From Planctomycetaceae bacterium UBA969 (GTDB taxonomy: Bacteria; Planctomycetota; Planctomycetia; Gemmatales; Gemmataceae), in NCBI GenBank assembly GCA_002303765.1, contig DBCB01000282.1, positions 1-20,886 of the forward strand: a stretch of 20,886 nt of DNA, read 5' to 3'. The position numbers and the translations under genes are program-made. Of this stretch, positions 15,235 to 20,886 are shown in pieces (the stretch's first letter is position 1; every line of letters begins with the position of its first letter). Under the pieces are notes generated by a model. It worked only from the letters and a program-made list of their open reading frames with translations, did no database searches and was not told the origin of the DNA.

Positions 15235-17316
15235 ATGACTTACAGTGCTAATCGTGCTTTAGAACTTTTAAAAAAAGGTACAGGCCAGCCACATGCTGCT
15301 TTTAGAGAAGACCAAGAAAAAGCAATTAAAATAGTGGTGGAAGGTGGTAAAAGGCTCTTAGTTGTGCAAAAAACAGGCTGGGGCAAAAGTTTCGTTTATT
15401 TTATAGCTACAAAACTTCTCCGAGAAATGGGCGCCGGGCCAGCTTTACTAGTATCTCCCTTACTTTCTCTGATGAGAAACCAAATTGATGCAGCCAAGCG
15501 AATGGGGTTGCGTGCAGTTAAAGTGACTTCTGATAACAGGGCCGAATGGGGCGATGTATTCGAGAAAATCACACGCAAGGAAATTGATATTCTGTTGATA
15601 TCTCCGGAAAGACTCTCTAACGAAGAATTTAAAGAGCAGGTGCTATCAAAAATTGCTGCTACGATTTCCTTGCTGATAGTTGATGAGGCTCATTGCATTT
15701 CTGATTGGGGACACGATTTTCGTCCTGATTACCGCTATCTTGAAAGAATTGTAAAGAGCCTGCCACCTAATCTTAGAATTCTTGCCACCACTGCTACAGC
15801 TAACAACCGCGTAATGCGGGATTTGGTCGAAGTTTTGGGGCCAAATTTAGAAGTGTTAAAGGGAGATCTTAACCGTAATTCTCTTACCTTGCAAACCATT
15901 GAAATTCCAGGTCAAGCTCAACGGCTTGATTGGCTTGCAAAGACCCTGCCAAACTTGCAAGGGACTGGCATTATTTATGCCATGACAGTCAAGGATGCTG
16001 AACTCATTGCGTATTGGCTGAAATCGCGTGGCCTGAATGTGGAATCCTATACGGGGCAATTAGATACGGAGCGCAGAGAGGAACTTGAAACTGCATTACT
16101 TGAAAATAAAGTCAAAGCTCTTGTAGCCACCGTGGCATTAGGGATGGGGTATGATAAACCAGACATAAGTTTTGTCATTCATTTTCAAATGCCAGGTTCA
16201 GCAGTTGGTTATTATCAACAGGTTGGAAGAGGGGGCAGGGCAATTAAATCCGCTTATGGAATTTTGTTAAAGGGTGGAGAAGATTACAGAATAAATGAAT
16301 GGTTTATTAAAAGTGCTTTTCCAACTCCCAATGAAGTAGTTGAAATATTAACTGCGTTTGAAGATGAACCAGACGGGCTTTCAACTTCTGAACTTTGTGG
16401 TAAGGTAAATTTAAGTCTTGGCCGCATTAAAACTACGATAGATATTCTTTCGCTTGAATCGCCCGCACCTATTTTAAAAACAGATGGGAAATGGCAGCTA
16501 ACCTCATCAGCTTTGAGCATGAATTTTTGGTCTAGGGCAAAGCGGTTGACAGATTTGCGCTATAAGGAACTTAACCAAATGGTAGAATATGTTAAGTTGC
16601 CATTTGGAGCGCACATGAACTTTCTTATCAAAGAATTAGATGGCGACACAGATACTATAAAACCTCAAATTTTACCGGCCCTACCAGAGCTTATAGACAA
16701 AAATCTTGAAGGGCTTGGGCTTAAATTCTTGTATGGATTTCATCGCTCGTTAGAGCCTCGGAAAAAGTGGCCCAATGAAGGGATGCAAGCATACAGATTG
16801 AAGGGTTTAATCAAAGCGGAGCATCGAGCAGAAATAGGTCGGTCCTTATGTTATTTTAATGACGACGGTTGGGGGAAACTTGTCCAGGAAGGTAAATACA
16901 AAACAAATAATTTTAGCGATCAATTAGTCGATGCTTGTCTTGAGATGATCAAAAAATGGAATCCGAAACCTTTTCCTACTTGGGTTACCTGTTTGCCTTC
17001 ACTTAGAAACCCTACTTTAGTTCCTGATTTCGCAAAGAAGTTAGCAAGCGCCCTCAAATTGCCTTTTGTCATGGCTATCACAAAAACCATGGAAAGGCCC
17101 CCTCAAAAAGAAATGGCAAACAGCATCAAGCAAGCTAGAAATATTGATGGCTCCTTGGATGTGAAAAACCTTCCATTTAATAACGGGCCCGTATTTCTCA
17201 TTGATGATACGGTTGATTCAAAGTGGACATTCACTGTGGCATCGTGGATATTACGCAATAATGGCAGCGGCCAAGTTTGGCCTTTAGCTCTTGCAATAAC
17301 TGGACAAGGCGAATGA
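15235..17316 (+). CDS. RecQ-like DNA helicase fused to phosphoribosyltransferase domain
   Basis: A 693-residue protein. ATG 15235 is chosen over 15211 because GGAG (15224-15227) lies 7 nt upstream. All superfamily-2 RecQ motifs are present: FREDQ (Q-motif), Walker A KTGWGKS (46-52), DEAHCISDWGHDFRP (from 150), TTATA, YAMTVKDAE, and QQVGRGGR (328-335) with both arginines. After the helicase core come a winged-helix-like stretch (near 385-430) and a segment shaped like the RecQ zinc subdomain (RYKELNQMVEYV, HMNFLIKELDGD) whose four cysteines are absent. Residues about 580-690 are a ComF-like type I phosphoribosyltransferase: CLPS (586-589), R621...Q624, and the PRPP loop VFLIDDTVDSKWT (653-665). 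The stop overlaps the DprA-like gene by 4 nt. It is likely a defence or genome-stability effector, not housekeeping RecQ. AT-richer by eye than the flanking operons. Confidence 0.9.
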   Translation: MTYSANRALELLKKGTGQPHAAFREDQEKAIKIVVEGGKRLLVVQKTGWGKSFVYFIATKLLREMGAGPALLVSPLLSLMRNQIDAAKRMGLRAVKVTSDNRAEWGDVFEKITRKEIDILLISPERLSNEEFKEQVLSKIAATISLLIVDEAHCISDWGHDFRPDYRYLERIVKSLPPNLRILATTATANNRVMRDLVEVLGPNLEVLKGDLNRNSLTLQTIEIPGQAQRLDWLAKTLPNLQGTGIIYAMTVKDAELIAYWLKSRGLNVESYTGQLDTERREELETALLENKVKALVATVALGMGYDKPDISFVIHFQMPGSAVGYYQQVGRGGRAIKSAYGILLKGGEDYRINEWFIKSAFPTPNEVVEILTAFEDEPDGLSTSELCGKVNLSLGRIKTTIDILSLESPAPILKTDGKWQLTSSALSMNFWSRAKRLTDLRYKELNQMVEYVKLPFGAHMNFLIKELDGDTDTIKPQILPALPELIDKNLEGLGLKFLYGFHRSLEPRKKWPNEGMQAYRLKGLIKAEHRAEIGRSLCYFNDDGWGKLVQEGKYKTNNFSDQLVDACLEMIKKWNPKPFPTWVTCLPSLRNPTLVPDFAKKLASALKLPFVMAITKTMERPPQKEMANSIKQARNIDGSLDVKNLPFNNGPVFLIDDTVDSKWTFTVASWILRNNGSGQVWPLALAITGQGE

Positions 17317-18695
17317 CTCAAAAGCTTTCATTAAATACCCAAGCAATTCTTTTGCTTACTGCGCCACTCCTATTATCTAAAAATAGTGTTTCAAGCGATT
17401 TGTTGACTAATGCCGATTATAAAATGGTCGTTAGGCATTTGCTAGACCTTGGAAAGAAGCCAGCCGATTTATTATCAACTAATGCAAATCAATTATTGGA
17501 TGATTGCAAATCAATTATTGATAAGTCCCGAATGGAACGCCTTTTAGCAAGAGGGTTTCTTTTAGGCCAGGTTGTGGAATATTGGAAGGAACGATCGATC
17601 TGGGTTTTAAGCCGTGCAGACGAAAATTATCCCTCCCGTCTTAAATCGCAACTTAAAGAAAATGCACCTCCTGTAATTTACGGTTGCGGGAATTTGAAAT
17701 TGCTTGAAACTGGCGGGTTAGCTGTGGTTGGTTCAAGAAATGTCAACGATGATTTAATTGAATACTCAAAGGAAATAGGGCGATTGGCCGCCCGGTCAAA
17801 AATAACCATAATTTCTGGCGGTGCAAAAGGTGTAGATATCTCTTCAATGCAAGGATCATTGGAAGAAGGGGGTAACGCATGCGGGTTCCTTTCTGATAGC
17901 CTTGAAAAAGCAGCACTGACCCGCACCAACCGTGAACCACTAATGAACAATCAGCTTGTTTTAATTACTGCAAATGATCCACGGGATAATTTTACTGTTG
18001 GTTTTGCCATGCAAAGAAACAAATACATTTATGCTTTGGCTGATGCCTCGTTGATCGTAAATTCTGATCTAGAAAAAGGAGGCACTTGGGCCGGGGCTCA
18101 AGAACAACTTGAAAAATTTCACATGGTCCCTGTCTATGTACGATCCACGGGTGAAAGATCTCCCGGGATTGATGGGCTTATTAAAAAAGGGGCCATGCTT
18201 TGGCCCAACCCCAATACGCCTTCAGACTTCACCGCTCTTGTAAATAAGACTGGTGTAAATAAAGATTTTCGCATGACTGTTAAGGTTGAAGGGAAAACCC
18301 AAGCAGACATCACCCAACCTTCTATTTCCATTGAAGAAAACGCAACCCCGATAAGTTTATTCCAAGCGGGCCAATTTCAAAGTGACAGTATTAAACAATT
18401 GAATTTCAAATCAATTGCTCTAACTAATACTACAGAAGAACCCCATTCCGCCCTTGCTGAAGAATTGTTTTTATATGTTTCTAATCTTATTTCCAAGCTT
18501 TTGATATCACCAATGAAAGATACGCAAATAGCCTCCGAACTTGAGGTTTCATTACCTCAAACTAAAGCATGGCTAAATCGTCTTGTCGCAGAAGATAAAA
18601 TAATAAAAACCAATAAAGAAGGCAGTTATACTAATTCGACTCAAAGCATTCCATTCGGAAATGGACTTGATGATTCGAAATCATCCGTCCGCTGA
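17313..18695 (+). CDS. DprA-like protein (Smf/DprA family), partner of RecQ-PRTase
   Basis: A 460-residue protein whose ATG (17313) overlaps the helicase stop in ATGA, so translation is coupled; the in-frame ATG at 17277 would intrude 40 nt into the helicase gene. Residues 1-80 resemble the helical SAM-like N-terminal region of DprA. The Rossmann core follows: AVVGSRN (137-143), SGGAKGVDISSM (from 168), MQRNKYIYALAD with R235-N236, KGGTWAGA (G256-A262, where competence DprA has a SGSLITA-like run) and DGLIKKGA. The C-terminal stretch about 385-445 looks like a winged helix (DTQIASELEVSLPQTKAWLNRL). Classical DprA binds ssDNA and loads RecA; GTWAGA-type relatives occur beside phosphoribosyltransferases, as in ShosTA. 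Here it probably senses DNA for, or restrains, the PRTase partner. A terminator follows. Confidence 0.88.
   Translation: MTQKLSLNTQAILLLTAPLLLSKNSVSSDLLTNADYKMVVRHLLDLGKKPADLLSTNANQLLDDCKSIIDKSRMERLLARGFLLGQVVEYWKERSIWVLSRADENYPSRLKSQLKENAPPVIYGCGNLKLLETGGLAVVGSRNVNDDLIEYSKEIGRLAARSKITIISGGAKGVDISSMQGSLEEGGNACGFLSDSLEKAALTRTNREPLMNNQLVLITANDPRDNFTVGFAMQRNKYIYALADASLIVNSDLEKGGTWAGAQEQLEKFHMVPVYVRSTGERSPGIDGLIKKGAMLWPNPNTPSDFTALVNKTGVNKDFRMTVKVEGKTQADITQPSISIEENATPISLFQAGQFQSDSIKQLNFKSIALTNTTEEPHSALAEELFLYVSNLISKLLISPMKDTQIASELEVSLPQTKAWLNRLVAEDKIIKTNKEGSYTNSTQSIPFGNGLDDSKSSVR
17484..17520 (+). repeat. 15-bp direct repeat inside DprA-like gene, read in two frames
   Basis: GCAAATCAATTATTG occurs at 17484-17498 and 17506-17520, period 22 bp. 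Because 22 is not a multiple of 3, the same bases encode ANQLL first and CKSII second. It lies in the N-terminal helical region. Confidence 0.6.
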
Positions 18696-18743
18696 TTCCT
18701 CTTTACAACACCAAGAATTTGGTAAAATTTCTGGACTAGATTA

Positions 18744-18777
18744 AGAGCCTCGAAAAAGCTCTGCTGAGGGCTCTTTT
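18744..18777 (+). terminator. Terminator of the helicase/DprA operon
   Basis: AGAGCC (18744-18749) pairs with GGGCTCT (18768-18774), extended by TC/GA with one bulge, followed by a short TTT(T) run. It lies between convergent genes ending at 18695 and 18791. The T-tract is short, so strength is uncertain. Confidence 0.6.
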
Positions 18778-18790
18778 ACTTCTCTCGCAA

Positions 18791-20209
18791 CTACGACTTC
18801 TTCTTAGCTTTGCCCTTTTCCTCGGGGATTTTGGATAGGTCGATCTTCAAGGGCAGGGGCTTCTCTGATTTTAATTCCTGCTTATCCGCCCAGTTTCCCT
18901 GTGATGTTTTCAGCTTCGTAAGCATAGCATCCAACCTAGTCTTTTGAGTTGCATCCTCTGCGAGATCCTTCATTTCATCAGGGTCACTTTGCAGGTCAAA
19001 CAATTGGGTTTTGTTGACTGCGATGTTTACAATTAATTTATAACGGCCATCATTTAGGCCACGAATTAGGCCCCGGTAAGCGCTGAAAATCTCTTCTCGA
19101 TGTGTCTGTGCGGTTCCCTTTAGAATTGGCCATAGGCTTTTGCCTTCAACACTTGCGGGGGTTTTCGCTCCTGCTGCCTCGCAGAAAGTTGGGAACAAAT
19201 CAAAGGTGTAGCACATCGCTTGGCTGCGTTTATTCTTTTCGATTCCAGGGCCCGAAATCACCAAAGGTATTTTCACCGAGTGTTCATACACATTCTGTTT
19301 GCCCATCAAACCGTGGCTGCCGATGGCTAAGCCGTTGTCTGCGGAAAAAATAATGATAGTGTTTTCAAACCTGCCTGTGTCTTTAAGAGCTTTAATGACT
19401 TTACCAATTTGTTCATCTTCGTGGGTGATGATGGCGTAGTATTCTGCAAGGTGTTGTTGGATTGCACTTTTGCTGCGGGGCCATTTCTCCAACCTTTCAT
19501 CACGGATTACTAATTCGCCATTGTTGAATGGATGTTCGGGCAGATAGTTTGCAGGAAGGGGGATATCTTTTGGGTTGTACATATCGACGAATTTTTTCGG
19601 TGCTTGCCTTGGGTCGTGTGGGGATTTGAATGCGATGTAGGCTGCGAAGGGTTTATCTTTGGGAGTCTTTTGCAGGAAGTCGATGGCTTCGTTAGCAAAG
19701 GTTTCGCTGCAATGCTCATTGGGGCTTTTAAGGTTGATCATCTTTCCCTCGGTGCCTACATCCGAGACGGGGGTGTTGAACTGCCCGCTCATGCCTCCGA
19801 GATAAATGCTCTTGGCTTTGGGGAATGATGCTGCAAGGGCTGGCTGGCCGTTGTGCCATTTCCCGGTTGCAAAGGTTTCATAACCTGCATCTCGCAGAGC
19901 CATGGGCCAGGTAGCTGCGCCCTTTAACTGTTCTGAAATTCTGAATAAAGATTTGCCCGAAAGCATCATGGCCCGTGAGGGAACACATACCGCGCCCTGG
20001 GATCCGCCCATGATATAGGCCCGTTCAAATGCGGTGCCTTCCTTTACTAAATTGTCGATGTTTGGCGTGATGATGGTCTTGTTGCCAAGGGCGTTGATGG
20101 TGTCTGCTCGTTGATCATCTGCGAAGAAGAAAAGAATGTTTGGCTTGGTGCTTTTGGTTTCCTGACCTGCCAATAGGAGGGTAATCAGCAAAGATAAAAC
20201 AGTATTCAT
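18791..20209 (-). CDS. Secreted type I sulfatase
   Basis: A 472-residue arylsulfatase-family (alkaline-phosphatase fold) hydrolase of sulfate esters, with a short signal peptide (VLSLLITLLLAG). The formylglycine signature CVPSR (C75-R79) followed by AMMLSGK is intact, so Cys75 should be converted by a formylglycine-generating enzyme. Metal and substrate ligands are visible: FFADDQR (30-34), ATGKWHNG, FKSPHDPR, and FSADNGLAIGSHGLMGKQ. The length is normal for bacterial secreted sulfatases. The C-terminus is lysine-rich (KGKAKKKS). Planctomycetes use many such enzymes on sulfated polysaccharides; the substrate cannot be told from this sequence. It is transcribed alone; a weak AAGGG site precedes the ATG. 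Confidence 0.94.
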   Translation of the reverse strand: MNTVLSLLITLLLAGQETKSTKPNILFFFADDQRADTINALGNKTIITPNIDNLVKEGTAFERAYIMGGSQGAVCVPSRAMMLSGKSLFRISEQLKGAATWPMALRDAGYETFATGKWHNGQPALAASFPKAKSIYLGGMSGQFNTPVSDVGTEGKMINLKSPNEHCSETFANEAIDFLQKTPKDKPFAAYIAFKSPHDPRQAPKKFVDMYNPKDIPLPANYLPEHPFNNGELVIRDERLEKWPRSKSAIQQHLAEYYAIITHEDEQIGKVIKALKDTGRFENTIIIFSADNGLAIGSHGLMGKQNVYEHSVKIPLVISGPGIEKNKRSQAMCYTFDLFPTFCEAAGAKTPASVEGKSLWPILKGTAQTHREEIFSAYRGLIRGLNDGRYKLIVNIAVNKTQLFDLQSDPDEMKDLAEDATQKTRLDAMLTKLKTSQGNWADKQELKSEKPLPLKIDLSKIPEEKGKAKKKS

Positions 20210-20715
20210 GAAAACACCCTTTGTAGAAGTTCACTAAATCATAGATCGGAATTATAACCTTTTTATTTGTTAGAAGACATGTTTTTACTGCGCATTAGAA
20301 AAGGGAATAGAGACTTGCTCGCTTTCAGGAAACATCCCATCCCTTTTTTCTGAATAAGATTGTTTTTCAGTGGAGAAGTATTCCGCTTTTTACGATCGGT
20401 TGCTTGATCTTGATCAAAAAAAGTTTGATATACTTATCAAGCCAAACCAATAAACATCTCTAACAGCTATGGGAAAGGATTTAAAAATGATTGACTCACC
20501 ATCCATTACTTGTACTTGCCACGACATATTGAAAAGCGGAAATTAAATTGTCATTATCGGTATACTATTACAATGGGCTATGAACCTCGTTATATTGTGC
20601 GAATGCCAAATAGTACAAAAATATGCATAGTTCGGTATTAATGGATACTGGTAGTGCGGGTGCGTTGAATTATGGGCCATCGGGGTAGGCTGCTCGAATG
20701 GGATAAAATGAAATC
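20210..20715. other. 506-bp region without an intact gene
   Basis: Between the sulfatase start and the PIN-domain gene no convincing intact gene is present. It contains the promoter and operator-like symmetry at 20404-20440 and a possibly decayed antitoxin frame at 20573-20719. A 25-codon ORF at 20469-20546 (starting MGKDLKMID) matches nothing I know and is probably chance. Confidence 0.5.
20404..20440 (+). promoter_or_regulatory. Promoter/operator-like cluster upstream of PIN-domain locus
   Basis: TTGATC (20404-20409) and TATACT (20429-20434) could be -35 and -10, although the 19-nt spacing is long. TTGATCAA (20410-20417) is an 8-bp palindrome, and TTGATA-tact-TATCAA (20425-20440) is an inverted repeat covering the -10. 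Overlapping symmetrical sites are typical of autoregulated toxin-antitoxin promoters. Inference from sequence only. Confidence 0.35.
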
Positions 20716-20719
20716 ATGA
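20573..20719 (+). pseudogene. Possible decayed antitoxin frame upstream of PIN toxin
   Basis: From ATG 20573 one frame continues to TGA 20717-20719, interrupted by TAA and TGA (near 20639 and 20663). It ends GRLLEWDKMKS and its final TGA overlaps the toxin ATG in ATGA, the spacing usual in antitoxin-toxin operons. The peptide is not recognisable as a known antitoxin, so decay of a real gene is only a suggestion. Confidence 0.2.
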
Positions 20720-20886
20720 CAGACCGAGTTTACATTGAAACGACCATTGTGAGTTACCTCACGGCACGATCCAATCGCGATGTGGTGATTGCAGGTCATC
20801 AACAAGTTACGCACGAATGGTGGGATACTCGCCGTGCGAGCTACGAACTTTGTATTTCCCAATTAGTTCTGAAAGAGGCGGGTGCG
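20716..20886 (+). CDS. PIN-domain protein, VapC-like toxin, N-terminal part (runs off window)
   Basis: Open from ATG 20716 to the window edge, 57 codons. The sequence MTDRVYIETTIVSYLTAR, then VIAGHQQVTHEWWDTRR and ELCISQLVLKEAG, matches the N-terminal part of a PIN-domain family commonly annotated as VapC-type toxins. PIN domains are metal-dependent RNases with a cluster of acidic residues; E8 in YIETT (Asp in many PIN families) and E54 in LVLKEA are the first two expected ones. The rest of the active site is outside the window. No intact antitoxin is seen upstream; one could lie downstream. Confidence 0.8.
   Translation, partial: MTDRVYIETTIVSYLTARSNRDVVIAGHQQVTHEWWDTRRASYELCISQLVLKEAGA

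Noticed and set aside
15235..17316. Ordinary housekeeping RecQ
   Set aside because: Zinc-site cysteines and an HRDC domain are lacking, a phosphoribosyltransferase domain is fused at the C-terminus, and the gene is coupled to a DprA-like gene.
17313..18695. Competence DprA of a natural transformation system
   Set aside because: The core has GGTWAGA instead of the SGSLITA-like run, no other competence genes are near, and it is coupled to a helicase-PRTase.

Overview
The window looks like a piece of a planctomycete chromosome, probably from the Gemmatales side of the phylum. The evidence is the gene families: two DUF1559 pilin-like proteins, a DUF1549/DUF1553 protein, DUF1501 and DUF1552 proteins with twin-arginine leaders, a large DUF1587/1592/1588/1585 haem-motif protein, a secreted sulfatase, small lipoproteins with a carboxypeptidase-regulatory-like fold, and an FG-GAP protein with an LEQRIVP-type N-terminal motif. 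Base composition is moderate to AT-rich by eye, so I do not name a genus. No tRNA, rRNA, CRISPR array or insertion sequence was recognised.

Layout. 1-856 (-) is the 5' part of a secreted neutral-ceramidase-like gene cut by the window edge. 857-4425 holds two DUF1559 genes (+) with two small lipoprotein genes (-) between them, then a terminator and the left copy of a 188-bp direct repeat (3939-4126). 4426-6420 (+) encodes a probably exported FG-GAP protein whose C-terminal part carries a ParB/sulfiredoxin-like DGHHRW motif. The right copy of the 188-bp repeat follows (6622-6809). 6786-10727 (-) is a three-gene operon (DUF1549/DUF1553, DUF1501, WD40). 10921-14842 (+) is a divergent two-gene operon (DUF1587-family haem-motif protein, DUF1552). 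15235-18695 (+) is a translationally coupled pair: a RecQ-like helicase fused to a phosphoribosyltransferase, followed by a DprA-like protein. 18791-20209 (-) is a sulfatase. The right edge (20716-20886, +) is the start of a VapC-like PIN-domain toxin gene, preceded by what may be a decayed antitoxin.

How the genes work together. The divergent operons at 6786-14842 form the planctomycete secreted-protein module often seen next to sulfatases; their biochemical role is unknown. The RecQ-PRTase/DprA pair is the best candidate for an unusual system. Its composition recalls the ShosTA toxin-antitoxin/anti-phage system (PRTase plus DprA-like protein), but here the PRTase is joined to a helicase whose zinc-binding cysteines are missing. 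The second notable structure is the 2.5-kb segment 4127-6621. It is bracketed by 188-bp repeats, each holding the end of a DUF1559 gene, a bidirectional terminator and the end of a WD40 gene, as if a formerly continuous DUF1559/terminator/WD40 junction had been split by the arrival of the FG-GAP/DGHHRW gene.
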